Assembly (NCBI GenBank): GCA_036000965.1
Contig: DASYUT010000265.1
Location: forward strand, 88,555-139,677
Reading direction: 5' to 3'
Length of the DNA: 51,123 bases
Source of the DNA: Actinomycetes bacterium
GTDB taxonomy: Bacteria > Actinomycetota > CALGFH01
Shown: in pieces, positions 32,968 through 42,066 of the stretch
Layout of the letters: every line of letters starts with the position of its first letter
How positions within the stretch are numbered: the first letter of the stretch is position 1
Made by a program: the position numbers and the translations under genes
The notes under the pieces: generated by a model
Database searches by the model: none
The model's input: the letters and a program-made list of their open reading frames with translations, nothing else
Told to the model about the DNA's origin: nothing

Positions 32968-34235
32968 TCAAGCGTCACCTGCGCTAGGACGCCGGAGGCT
33001 GCCGCCGAGCAGCTCGGCGGCGCGGCGGTCGGAGGCGGCCAGGAACGCCGCGTACACCCGCAGCGTGGTCGCGCCCCCACCGCCGTGGCCGAGGCGGCCC
33101 GCAACCGTGCGCAGGTCGACGCCGGCGGCGAGCAGCTGCGTCGCCGAGTAGTGGCGGAGCTGGTGCAGGTGGGCGGGCACGCCGACCCGGTGGGCCAGGC
33201 GCCGGAACCGCTGGGTCACCGAGTCGGGCAGCAGCGGCGCGGACCCGTCAGGCTGGGCCGAGAAGACGTAGCCGTCGGCGAGCAGCGGGACGCCGCAGGC
33301 GGCGGCGCGCTCGCCGCAGCGGTCGCGGTGCTCGGCGAGGACGGCGACGGTGGCGTCGTCGAGCGCCAGCCGGCGGCTCTGGTGGGTCTTGGTGTCCTTC
33401 TCCTGCCGCTCGCCGCCGCGCGTGATCAGGTTGCGCGCCACGAACAGGTCCCGTTCGGCGAACCGGATGCTCGGCCAGCGCAGCGCGCACAGCCTCCCGC
33501 GGCGGGCGCCGGTCACCACCGCCAGCCACAGCAGCGTGCCGAAGTCCGGGCTGGACGCCCAGGCGGCGTTGATCAGCGCGGAGACCTGCTCGGGGCTGGG
33601 CGGGGCGGCCTCGTGGTGCTGGGGGCGGGGCGGCCTGGCGATCGCGGCGGGGCTGGCGGGCAGCCAGCCCAGCGGACCGCCAGGCCGAGCGCCGCGCTCA
33701 AGATGAAGTGGATCTTGCGCACCGTCGCCGGCGCCATCGGCAGGCCGCGGGCGCAGTCCGGCTCGTGGACGACCTCGGCGGCGCCGGGGCCAGGGGTGTA
33801 GCGCTCGCCGGCGCGCAGCGCGGCCTTGCCCTCGCGCGCCAGGAGCGCGCAGCGCCGGCAGCGGCTGCCGTGGCGGCGCAGCTCCACGTAGAACGCGTCG
33901 AGGCCGTCGACGGTGAGCTTGCGCAGCGGGACGTGCCCGAGCCTGGGGCGCAGGGTGCGCTCGATGTAGCCCTGGTAGGCGTGGCGGGTGCTCAGCTCGA
34001 GGTCGGCGGTGTCCAGCCAGCGGTCGAGCAGGTAGCCAACCGTCGCGCCGGTCGCCGGGCGGTGCTGGCGTCGACCTGGCCGAGCAGCCGGGTGAGGGTC
34101 CGCTCGGCCTCGGGCGCGGGTGTGGGCGGTGGCGGTGAGGCGCCGCTCCTTGCCGGTGACCGGGTCGCGGCCCGCGTAGACCATCACGCGGAGGCTCCTC
34201 CCGCGCTTGACGATCTGCATCTGCCCTCGCGCCAT
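32968..34235 (-). pseudogene. Tyrosine recombinase (integrase) next to tRNA-Thr, three frameshifts
   Basis: ATG 34,235: MARGQMQIVKRGRSLRVMVY, VGYLLDRWLDTADLELSTRH (SAM-like core-binding domain), a CxxC insert in SRCRRCALLAREG, then in the last frame LAVVTGARRGRLCALRWPSI (catalytic Arg), KDTKTHQSRRLAL (Lys), HLHQLRHYSATQLLAAG (HxxR), GRLGHGGGGATTLRVYAAF (H and the nucleophile Tyr). All catalytic residues are present. The breaks (about 34,115, 34,055 and 33,672) are +1 C, -1 C and -1 G in runs. Its 5' end lies 76 bp from the 3' end of the tRNA, the usual arrangement for an element inserted there. Confidence 0.85.
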
Positions 34236-34310
34236 GGCCCCGATGCCTACACCCGGTACCAAGCGGCCACCTGGGAGCGAGTCCGGGAAGACGAAGCCCC
34301 TGCTAGATGG

Positions 34311-34387
34311 TGGAGCCCTCGATCGGAATCGAACCGATGACCTGCGCTTTACGAGAGCGCCGCTCTGACCGACTGAGCTACGAGGGC
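34311..34387 (-). tRNA. tRNA-Thr (anticodon CGT)
   Basis: 77 nt including encoded CCA. Acceptor GCCCTCG pairs with CGAGGGC; D arm GCTC...GAGC; anticodon stem GCGCT/AGCGC around loop CTCGTAA (anticodon CGT, reads ACG, Thr); T arm ATCGG-TTCGATT-CCGAT. Flanked on both sides by integrase genes, so a likely integration hotspot. A second CCA follows the encoded one. Confidence 0.97.
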
Positions 34388-34790
34388 TAGCTGCGACAAC
34401 AGGCTACGAGCCTTGTCCTTGACCCGCCAAGTTGACCGCCATCGGCGTCATCGTCGTCCTGGCTGTCAAGGAGCCTGCCCATGGCCTCGGCGCGCCGGCG
34501 TGCATCGTAGCAGTGACGTGGGAGTACAGGTCCAGGGTAATGCGGATCTGGCTGTGGCCGAGCAGGTCGCTCACGATCTTGGGGTGATGCCCTCCCCGAG
34601 CAGCAAGGTGGCGCAGCTGTGGCGGAGGTCGTGGAAGCAGATGTGCGGCAGGCCGGCACGGTCAAGCAGCGGGTGGAAGTACTGCTGCCGCAGGTTGCTC
34701 GGGGTTGATCGGCTTGCCCACGGTGTTCGGGAAGACCAGGCCGTGATCCTCCCAGCGGCCGCCGCAACGCCGCCCGCTCGCCGGACCCCC
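34387..34790 (-). pseudogene. Second tyrosine recombinase, C-terminal remnant
   Basis: Pieces in successive frames: WEDHGLVFPNTVGKPINP; NLRQQYFHPLLDRAGLPHIC then FHDLRHSCATLLLGEGITP (catalytic HxLR); KIVSDLLGHSQIRITLDLYS then HVTATMHA (H and Tyr); EAMGRLLDSQDDDDADGGQL to the end. Joined, this is the C-terminal catalytic domain of an actinobacterial phage-type integrase. Breaks near 34,700, 34,580 and 34,500 are +1 C, -1 C and -1 C. The N-terminal two-thirds are missing. The TAG stop shares its last base with the first base of the tRNA. Between 34,790 and 34,984 nothing is recognisable. Confidence 0.8.
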
Positions 34791-34984
34791 TTTCCGTGCA
34801 CGAGCCAACCCATCAGCGCCGACGCGTAGGTGGGATCGGGGGTCGGGCCTGGTGGGCTGGACGCTGGTGACGGTGATCTGCGCGGCGCCGAACACGACCA
34901 GCAGGCAGCGCAGGGACGGCGACCTGGTCAACCTCCCGGGCGCCAGCACCCGCGGGTGAACCCGCTTCATGGTACCGGATCCGG

Positions 34985-36148
34985 CTACCGGCGGATCTCG
35001 AGGCGGGCCATGGGGATCCGAGGGCCGGCGAAGGCGGCCTGGACCGACAGGAACGCGGCTTCCAGGGTGAGCAGGGGCGCGGCTCCGATGGCAAGGCGGC
35101 GGTCGGCCTCCTCGAGCGCGGTGGCGGCGCGGACGGCGGCGGACGGGTCGGTCCCGGCCGCGAGCCGCTCCGAGGTCGCGGCTCGGTCGGGGTGCACCAG
35201 CCGGTCGGGCGGGCCGCCGCCGCAGAGCAGGGCCATGTCCCGGTAGGCGCCGAGCAGGTCGGCCAGCGCCTCGCGGATGGCGTCGAAGCGGACCCGGCGC
35301 AGCTCGCGGCGGTGGCGGGTCTCGAGCCGCTTCCGGACCGTGCCCGTGCCCCGGCCGCTGCCGAAGGTCTCCTCGAGCTCGGCCAGCTCGCGCGCCTGCC
35401 TGGCCTTGCTGGCCGCGGCCACCTCGTCGGCGAGGGCGACCACGGCGGCCGCGGCGGCGAGCGCCTCGGACGCCTGCCCGCCGGCGAGCCGCCCGACCAG
35501 GTCCAGGGTGGCCGACCGGCGGGTGCGGACCGCCTCGTCGGTGAGCAGGGCACGGGCCCGCGCGAGCCGGCCGTGGCTGGCCGCCGCCGCCCAGGCCGCC
35601 TGCTCGGGTGCGATCCCGAGCCCGTCGACGAGCGCGGAGGTGACCACGGCGGGCGGCAGGCTGGCGAACGCGAGCACCCGGGCACGGGACGGGATGGTTG
35701 CCAGGAGCGCCTCGGTGTGCCGCGTGACGAGCACGAACACGACCTCGGGGGGCGGCTCCTCGAGCACCTTGAGCAGCGCGTTGGCGGCTGCCTCGGTCAG
35801 CCGGTCGGCCTCGTCGAGGATGAACACGGCGGTGCGGCCCTCGTGCCGGGAGCGCGACGCCTCGTCGCGGAGGGCACGGACGTCCTCCACCAGGAGGTTG
35901 TCGCCCTCGGGCTCCAGCAGGTGCACGTCCGGGTGCACGCCTCGCAGGACCCGGCGACAGACGCCGCAGGTCCCGTCGCCCCCGGCCGGGCAGTTGAGGG
36001 CGGCGGCGAACACCCTGGCCAGGTGCACCTTGCCGACCCCGGGTGGGCCCGTGAACAGCCAGGCGTGGGTCACCCGGCCGGACTCGACCGCCTCGCGCAG
36101 GGTGGCCACCGCCTCGCCGTGGCCGACCACCTCATCCCAGACCGACAT
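34985..36148 (-). CDS. holB: DNA polymerase III subunit delta' (clamp loader)
   Basis: 387 residues. WDEVVGHGEAVATLREAVES and HAWLFTGPPGVGKVHLARVF start a DnaX-like AAA+ domain; zinc-site cysteines in LNCPAGGDGTCGVC; Walker B-like VFILDEADRLTEAAANALLK; sensor PEVVFVLVTRHTEALLATIPSR. It belongs to the replicative clamp loader. The P-loop has Val where Ser/Thr is needed for Mg-ATP (GKV), as expected for delta' proteins that do not hydrolyse ATP, and only three of the usual four zinc cysteines are clear. It overlaps tmk by 17 bp, the usual actinobacterial tmk-holB order. ATG 36,148. Confidence 0.92.
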   Translation of the reverse strand: MSVWDEVVGHGEAVATLREAVESGRVTHAWLFTGPPGVGKVHLARVFAAALNCPAGGDGTCGVCRRVLRGVHPDVHLLEPEGDNLLVEDVRALRDEASRSRHEGRTAVFILDEADRLTEAAANALLKVLEEPPPEVVFVLVTRHTEALLATIPSRARVLAFASLPPAVVTSALVDGLGIAPEQAAWAAAASHGRLARARALLTDEAVRTRRSATLDLVGRLAGGQASEALAAAAAVVALADEVAAASKARQARELAELEETFGSGRGTGTVRKRLETRHRRELRRVRFDAIREALADLLGAYRDMALLCGGGPPDRLVHPDRAATSERLAAGTDPSAAVRAATALEEADRRLAIGAAPLLTLEAAFLSVQAAFAGPRIPMARLEIRR

Positions 36149-36770
36149 GGTGCTCCTCCAGGCGGGCGAGCACGGCCGCGCGCACCCGGTCGGCGACCTG
36201 CCCGGCGGGCGGACCGGCGTCGACCACGACGAACCGGTCGGGGTCGGGGTCGGACTTGGCCAGGTCGCGGAACGCCCGCCCGACCGCGCGGTGGAACTCG
36301 AGCTCCTGGTCCTCGATCCGGTCGCGGGTGCCGGTCCGGCGGGCCAGGCCGACCGACGGGTCCAGGTCGAGCAGGACCACGACGTCGGGGAGCAGCCCCC
36401 CGGTCCCCCACTGGTTGACCGCTTCGACCGTCTCGACGCCGAGGCCGCGGGCGGCGCCCTGGTAGGCAAGGGACGAGTGGAGGTACCGGTCGCACAGCAC
36501 CACCGCCCCCCGGTCCAGGGCCGGGCGGATCACCTGCTCGACGAGCTGGGCCCTGGCGGCCGCGAACAGCAGCGCCTCGGCCCGCGGGTGCATGCCGGCC
36601 GAGGAGGGGTCGAGCAGGATCGCGCGGACGCGCTCCCCGAGGGGCGTGCCGCCGGGTTCCCGGGTGGTGACGACCTCCCGGCCGAGCCGTTCGAGCTCCC
36701 GCCCGAGCAGCCGGAGCTGGGTGGACTTGCCGGCCCCCTCGACACCCTCGAACGCGATGAACCGACCCAC
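36132..36770 (-). CDS. tmk: Thymidylate kinase
   Basis: 212 residues. P-loop FIAFEGVEGAGKSTQLRLLG, TREPGGTPLGERVRAILLD, the DRY motif in VLCDRYLHSSLAYQGAARGL, and RTGTRDRIEDQELEFH in the lid region. It converts dTMP to dTDP. GTG 36,770 gives the usual family start (V)GRFIAFEG. The frame stays open upstream through a 27-bp tandem repeat to an ATG at 36,922, so an extra Pro/Ala/Gly-rich tail of about 50 residues is possible. Overlaps holB; follows topA. Confidence 0.93.
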   Translation of the reverse strand: MGRFIAFEGVEGAGKSTQLRLLGRELERLGREVVTTREPGGTPLGERVRAILLDPSSAGMHPRAEALLFAAARAQLVEQVIRPALDRGAVVLCDRYLHSSLAYQGAARGLGVETVEAVNQWGTGGLLPDVVVLLDLDPSVGLARRTGTRDRIEDQELEFHRAVGRAFRDLAKSDPDPDRFVVVDAGPPAGQVADRVRAAVLARLEEHHVGLG

Positions 36771-36786
36771 GCCCCGCTGGTCGGCG

Positions 36787-36894
36787 GCTGGTCCGGGGCC
36801 GTCCAGACCGGCAGCCGGTCGAGGGCTGTCCGGCCCGGCGGCCGGTCCGGGGCCGCCCGGCCCGGCGGCCGGTCCGGGGCTGTCCGGACCGGGC
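36787..36894. repeat. Four 27-bp tandem repeats upstream of tmk
   Basis: Four exact 27-bp units (36,787-36,813; -36,840; -36,867; -36,894) with pattern GCCGGTC.GGGGC.G.CC. On the minus strand in the tmk frame each unit encodes nine residues (GPDSPGPAA type). Length is a multiple of three, so copy number changes would not break the frame. Confidence 0.95.
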
Positions 36895-36937
36895 CCGACT
36901 CGGGAGGCGCGTGCTTGGCGCATGGCGGCCGGCAACG

Positions 36938-39175
36938 CTACGCGCTGACCAGCTCGGCCACCTGGACCTGGCTGCCGCACTTGGCGCAGGTCGCGGTGTC
37001 GCCGTCCTTGTCGGGGGCGAGCAGGCCGCCGCAGGTCGGGCACTTCTGGGCGAGGGGCGCCTGCCAGAGCGCGAAGTCGCAGTCGGGATAGCGGTTGCAG
37101 CCGTAGAACGTCTTGCCTCGCTTGGTCCGCTTGGAGACGACCTCGCCCGCGCCGCACTTGGGGCAGGTGCCGAACGACTGCTCGCCGAGGTTCTTGATGC
37201 CCTTGCACTTGGGGTAGTCCGAGCAGCCCAGGAACGGGCCGAAGCGGCCGCTGCGCTTGACCATCGGCTTGCCGCACTTGGGGCAGGGCACGTCGGTCAG
37301 CTCGGGCTCGGCCTGCTCGGCCTGGTCGGCCGACTGCTTGGCGTTGCGCCGGTACTTGCAGTCGGGGTAGCGGCTGCACGACAGGAACCAGCCGTAGCGG
37401 CCCCACTTGCGGACCAGCTTGGCGCCGGTCTCCGCACCGCACTGCGGGCAGGTCTCGTCGGTCGGCTCCTCGGGCCGCGAGACCTTCTCCTGACGCTCGG
37501 CGATCGTCCCCTCGACCTCGTCGAAGAAGGTCTTGACGAGCGGCTCCCAGGCTTTGGAGCCTCTCGCGATGCAGTCCAGGTCCTCCTCCATCTTGGCCGT
37601 GAAGCTGAGGTCGACGACCTTGGGGAAGACGTCGGCGAGCAGGTCGGTGACCACGATGCCGACGTCCTCGGGGTGGAAGCGCTTGCGGTCCAGCCGCACG
37701 TACTTGCGCTCCTGCAGGGTCGAGATCGTCGGCGAGTAGGTCGAGGGACGGCCGATGCCGTGCTCCTCGAGCGCCTTGACCAGGCTGGCCTCGGTGAAGC
37801 GGGGCGGCGGCTCGGTGAAGTGCTGCTCGGGGGTGAGCTCGACGAGCCGCAGGACCTGGCCGACGGTGAGCTCTGGCAGGGTGCCGGCCTCCTCCTCGAG
37901 GTCGTCGTCGCGGCCCTCCAGGTAGACGCGCACGAAGCCGTCGAAGCGCATGACCGACCCCGAGGCGCGGAACACCAGCTCCCCTGCCTCGATGTCGACG
38001 GTGGTCTGGTCGTAGACGGCCTGGGCCATCTGGGAGGCCACCGTCCGCTTCCAGATCAGCTCGTAGAGCTTGCGCTGGGCCGGCTCCAGGTGGCCGTGCA
38101 GCGACTCGGGCGTGCGCCTGACCCCGACGGGCCTGATCGCCTCGTGCGCCTCCTGGGCGAGCTTGGTCTTGGGCTTGTACTTCGTGGGGCGCACGTACTG
38201 GCTGCCGTAGCGCTCCCGCACCAGCCCGGCGATCTCGCCCTGGGCGACCTGCGACAGCGCCGGCGAGTCGGTGCGCATGTAGGTGATCAGGCCGACCGAG
38301 CCCTCGCCGGGCAGCTCGACCCCCTCGTAGAGCTGCTGGGCGATGGCCATCGTGCGCTTGGACGAGAAGCCGAGCTTGCGCGACGCCTCCTGCTGCAGGG
38401 TGGAGGTGGTGAAGGGCGGGGCCGCGCCGCGCCTGCGCTCGCTCTTGGTGACGTCCCGCACGATCCAGGTCGCGGCCCGGGCCGCCTCGGCGGCCACGGT
38501 CGCCGAGCCCTCGTCGCCGAGCACGAACTTCTGCTTCTCGCCGACCGGGTAGCGGGCGTGCACGGCCTCGTCGGCGTCGGTGGCCAGGTCGGCCTCGAGG
38601 CTCCAGTACTCCTGGGCCCGGAACGCGTCGATCTCCCGCTCGCGGTCGACGATCATCTTCAGGGCGGCGGACTGCACCCGCCCGGCCGACAGCCCGGCCC
38701 GCACCTTCCTCCAGAGGACCGGCGAGAGCTTGTAGCCCACGATGCGGTCGACCACCCGGCGTGCCTGCTGGGCGTCGACCAGGTGCGCGTTGATGTCGCG
38801 GGGGGCGGAGAACGCCTGCCGGACCGCGTCCGCGGTGATCTCGGTGAACGTGACCCTCCGGGTCGCGCCCGCCGCGAGCTTGGCCGCCTGGGCGATGTGC
38901 CAGGCGATCGCCTCGCCCTCACGGTCGGGGTCGGTGGCGAGGAAGACCTGCTCGGCGCCCTTGGCCGCCTTGCGGATCTCAGAGACCACCTTCTTGCCCT
39001 TGGCGGTCACCTCGTAGGTGACGGCGACGCCACCGTTGATCTCGACGGCGAAGTCTGACTTGGGGAGGTCTCGCACGTGCCCCATGGAGGCCAGGACGGA
39101 GTAGTCCTTCCCCAGATACTTTCCGATGGTCTTCGCCTTCGCCGGCGACTCGACCACCACCAGGTTGCGTGCCAA
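36938..39175 (-). CDS. topA: DNA topoisomerase I
   Basis: 745 residues. Toprim domain ARNLVVVESPAKAKTIGKYL with ATDPDREGEAIAWHI (acidic triad), active-site tyrosine in SVGLITYMRTDSPALS, and HEAIRPVGVRRTPES. The C-terminus carries four zinc-ribbon-type repeats (CPQCGAETG, CPKCGKPMVKRSGRFGPFLG, CPKCGAGEVVSKRTKRGKTF, CPTCGG...CAKCG). It relaxes negative supercoils. Start is TTG 39,175 with AAGGAAC upstream, giving the family-standard (M)ARNLVVVESPAKA; the frame is open further up to another TTG at 39,310 but without homology. Head of the topA-tmk-holB group. Confidence 0.96.
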   Translation of the reverse strand: MARNLVVVESPAKAKTIGKYLGKDYSVLASMGHVRDLPKSDFAVEINGGVAVTYEVTAKGKKVVSEIRKAAKGAEQVFLATDPDREGEAIAWHIAQAAKLAAGATRRVTFTEITADAVRQAFSAPRDINAHLVDAQQARRVVDRIVGYKLSPVLWRKVRAGLSAGRVQSAALKMIVDREREIDAFRAQEYWSLEADLATDADEAVHARYPVGEKQKFVLGDEGSATVAAEAARAATWIVRDVTKSERRRGAAPPFTTSTLQQEASRKLGFSSKRTMAIAQQLYEGVELPGEGSVGLITYMRTDSPALSQVAQGEIAGLVRERYGSQYVRPTKYKPKTKLAQEAHEAIRPVGVRRTPESLHGHLEPAQRKLYELIWKRTVASQMAQAVYDQTTVDIEAGELVFRASGSVMRFDGFVRVYLEGRDDDLEEEAGTLPELTVGQVLRLVELTPEQHFTEPPPRFTEASLVKALEEHGIGRPSTYSPTISTLQERKYVRLDRKRFHPEDVGIVVTDLLADVFPKVVDLSFTAKMEEDLDCIARGSKAWEPLVKTFFDEVEGTIAERQEKVSRPEEPTDETCPQCGAETGAKLVRKWGRYGWFLSCSRYPDCKYRRNAKQSADQAEQAEPELTDVPCPKCGKPMVKRSGRFGPFLGCSDYPKCKGIKNLGEQSFGTCPKCGAGEVVSKRTKRGKTFYGCNRYPDCDFALWQAPLAQKCPTCGGLLAPDKDGDTATCAKCGSQVQVAELVSA

Positions 39176-39389
39176 TCCAACGTTCCTTCGTTCGAGGTCA
39201 TCGACAGGCGACCGGGTACCTGCCTTGGGAGCCGGTCGGTTCCGTTCGACGGAACCGGACCGTTTCAGGGGAGACGGCGTAGTGTTCAGACCGCTCGCCT
39301 GAACTGTCAAGGCCGAAACAGCATCGCGCTATTCCCGCCCGTTGTCAGCCGGGCATCCACAGGCCGACGCTCCACCACCATCCTACCCA

Positions 39390-39439
39390 CGCCCGCAACG
39401 GCGTACCCAGCCGGCGCCCGCAACGGCGCACCCAGGCCG
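39390..39439. repeat. 25-bp tandem duplication between hppA and topA
   Basis: Two 25-bp units (39,390-39,414 and 39,415-39,439), both starting CGCCCGCAACGGCG.ACCCAG, with a few differences, in the 276-bp gap between topA and hppA. No terminator is obvious in the gap. Confidence 0.9.
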
Positions 39440-39451
39440 TCAGGCACGGGG

Positions 39452-41791
39452 TCAGCGGACCTCGTCGACGTTGGCCGGCTGGGACGCGGGCGCACCCGCC
39501 GCACCGGCGCCCGAGACCTGGTGGTTGCGTCCGGGCGCGGCCGGGCTGGGCGCGGGCGGCATCTTCTCGGCCTGGGTGGCGATCAGCTCGGCACCGCCGG
39601 CCCGGCTGGAGCGCCACAGGGCCCAGCCGAGGACCGCCGTGCCCGCCACCGCGATCAGCACCCGCACGGCCGTGTCGTCCCCGAGCGCCACCACGGTCGG
39701 GACGATCAGCACCGCGACCAGGTTCATCACCTTGATGAGCGGGTTCAGCGCGGGCCCGGCGGTGTCCTTGAACGGGTCGCCGACGGTGTCGCCGATGACG
39801 GTCGCCTTGTGGGGCTCGGAGTTCTTGCCCCCGTGGTGGCCGTCCTCCACGTACTTCTTGGCGTTGTCCCAGGCCCCGCCGGCGTTGGACAGCATCACGG
39901 CCAGGAGCTGGCCGGTGAGGATCGCCCCCGCCAGGTAGGCCCCGAGGGCCTCGGCCTGGAACAGGAAGCCGACCGTGATCGGCGTCACCACCGCGAGCAG
40001 GCCGGGGGTGAGCAGCTCGCGCAGCGAGTCCCTGGTGCAGATGTCCACCACGGCTGCGTAGTTGGGCCGCTCGGTGTAGTCCATGATCCCCGGGTGCTCG
40101 CGGAACTGCTTGCGCACCTCGAACACGACCCGGCCGGCGGCCCGGCCCACGGCCCGGATCGCCTGGGCGGAGAACATGAACGGGACCGAGCCGCCGATCA
40201 GCAGGCCGACCAGCACTCCGGGATGGTCGATCCGGATGTCGACGAGGTCCGGGGGCACCCCGGCGGCGAGCAGGGCGCGCCGGAAGGCGCCGAACAGGCT
40301 GGTGGCGGCCAGCACGGCGGTCGCGATCGCCATGCCCTTGGTGATCGCCTTGGTGGTGTTGCCCACCGCGTCGAGCTTGGTGAGGACCTCGTTACCGGCC
40401 TCGCCGACGCTTCCCGACATCTCGGCGATGCCCTGCGCGTTGTCGCTGATCGGCCCGAAGGTGTCCATGGAGACGATGACGCCGACGGTGGTGAGCATGC
40501 CCATGCCGGCCAGGGAGATCATGTAGAGCTGGAAGTCGAGACCCTGGCCCGACCCGATCAGCACGCAGCCCATGATCGCCGCGACGATGGCGAGCACCGC
40601 GTACACGGTCGACTCGAGCCCGATGGCGAACCCCGACAGGATCGTGGTGGCCGGCCCGGTCTCCGAAGCCTGGGCGATCTCCCGCACCGGCTTGTACTCA
40701 GTCGCCGTGTAGTAGGAGGTCATCAGCTGGATCACGCTGGCCAGGACCAGCCCGAGGACCACGGCCGCAAGCGGTCGCCAGTCCTCCACGTAGGCGATCG
40801 ACACCACGCCGACCAGCACGGCCGAGACCACCGCGGCCCCGAAGAACCCCCGGTTGATCGTCGTCATGCCGCCCTCGCTCTCGGAGCGGGGGCGCACCAT
40901 CCAGATCCCGACGATCGAGGCCACGATCCCGATGGCCTGCACCATGAGGGGGAAGAGGAGCCCGACGATGGGCCGGTCGGGGAAGGCGGCGGTGCCGAGC
41001 ACGATCGCGGCGACCAGGGTGACCTCGAAGGACTCGAAGAGGTCGGCGGCCATCCCGGCGCAGTCGCCCACGTTGTCGCCCACGTTGTCGGCAATCGTTG
41101 CCGCGTTGCGCGGGTCGTCCTCGGGGATCGACCGCTCCACCTTGCCGACCAGGTCGGCGCCCACGTCGGCCGCCTTGGTGAAGATCCCCCCGCCGACGCG
41201 CATGAACATCGCCAGCAGGGCCGCGCCGAAGCCGAAGCCGAACAGCACGTTGGCGGCCTCGCCCTTGTAGAGCAGGACCACGGCGGTGGCCCCGAGCAGC
41301 CCCAGACCGACGACGAACATGCCGGCCACCCCGCCGGCCCGGAACGCGATCGGCATGGCCTTGAGCAGCCCGCCGCGCTCAGCCGCCGCCGCCACCCGGA
41401 CGTTGGCCCGCACGGCCAGGCTCATCCCGGTCCGGCCGGCCACGGCCGAGAAGACGGCCCCGACCAGGAAGGCGACCGACCGGCCGATGCGCACCGAGTT
41501 CGACGGGGCCTCGATCAGCAGCAGCAGGAAGAACAGCAGCGCGACGAACACGGCCAGGGTGCGGAACTGCCGGTTCAGGTAGGCACGGCTGCCCTCCTGG
41601 ATCGCCGCGGCGATCTCGCGCATCCGCTCGGTGCCCTGGTCCGCGGCGAGCACCTGCCTGACCAGCACGAACGCCACGGCGATGGCGAGGACCGAGACCA
41701 GCATGACCACCAGCAGGGTGGTGTTCTCGAACCTGCCGAACTCGATTCCTCCGACGCTGCCCTCTTGGGCGAGCAGCCGTACCTGGCCCAT
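39452..41791 (-). CDS. hppA: Membrane-bound H+-translocating pyrophosphatase, K+-independent type
   Basis: 779 residues, about 16 membrane segments. Substrate-site motifs: DVGADLVGKVERSIPEDDPR (near residue 210) and NAATIADNVGDNVGDCAGMA, SDNAQGIAEMSG, and near the C-terminus NAGGAWDNAKKYVEDG and KATVIGDTVGDPFKDTAGPA. It pumps protons with the energy of PPi. The K+-type determining segment reads DAVGNTTKAITKG, with Lys where K+-dependent enzymes have Ala, so it should be K+-independent, like Streptomyces. C-terminal 35 residues are a Pro/Ala tail. ATG 41,791 with GGAGG upstream. The following 275 bp to the kinase gene contain no gene. Confidence 0.96.
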   Translation of the reverse strand: MGQVRLLAQEGSVGGIEFGRFENTTLLVVMLVSVLAIAVAFVLVRQVLAADQGTERMREIAAAIQEGSRAYLNRQFRTLAVFVALLFFLLLLIEAPSNSVRIGRSVAFLVGAVFSAVAGRTGMSLAVRANVRVAAAAERGGLLKAMPIAFRAGGVAGMFVVGLGLLGATAVVLLYKGEAANVLFGFGFGAALLAMFMRVGGGIFTKAADVGADLVGKVERSIPEDDPRNAATIADNVGDNVGDCAGMAADLFESFEVTLVAAIVLGTAAFPDRPIVGLLFPLMVQAIGIVASIVGIWMVRPRSESEGGMTTINRGFFGAAVVSAVLVGVVSIAYVEDWRPLAAVVLGLVLASVIQLMTSYYTATEYKPVREIAQASETGPATTILSGFAIGLESTVYAVLAIVAAIMGCVLIGSGQGLDFQLYMISLAGMGMLTTVGVIVSMDTFGPISDNAQGIAEMSGSVGEAGNEVLTKLDAVGNTTKAITKGMAIATAVLAATSLFGAFRRALLAAGVPPDLVDIRIDHPGVLVGLLIGGSVPFMFSAQAIRAVGRAAGRVVFEVRKQFREHPGIMDYTERPNYAAVVDICTRDSLRELLTPGLLAVVTPITVGFLFQAEALGAYLAGAILTGQLLAVMLSNAGGAWDNAKKYVEDGHHGGKNSEPHKATVIGDTVGDPFKDTAGPALNPLIKVMNLVAVLIVPTVVALGDDTAVRVLIAVAGTAVLGWALWRSSRAGGAELIATQAEKMPPAPSPAAPGRNHQVSGAGAAGAPASQPANVDEVR

Positions 41792-42066
41792 CAGACCTCC
41801 TCAGACGCCCCGCCGTTGGGACGTGGTCTCGATCCACACGAACCGGGAGCGTTCGGCTGGTGGGAGCGGGAAAGCGTGAAGCGCGGGCTGGCAACGGCAC
41901 CGCCCACCCCTCGCCGGGGCGCACGCTCGCCATGTCCCAGACCCGCGAGAATTGGGGGAATACTGCCATCGACCTCCGAGCCGGGCAACCTTTCGGAGGG
42001 CCCGACCGGGCCTGCGACCGGCGGACGATCCTGACCATCGAAGCAATCCGGGACAGCCCTTCAACC

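Noticed and set aside
34808-34970. Short minus-strand gene starting MKRVHPRVLAPG
   Set aside because: No ribosome site or recognisable homology; it runs into the integrase remnant and is probably chance reading of degraded DNA.
39077-42034. 985-codon plus-strand frame antisense to topA and hppA
   Set aside because: Long only because of high GC; His/Asp/Gly-rich composition, no motifs, and the minus strand encodes topoisomerase I and H+-pyrophosphatase.
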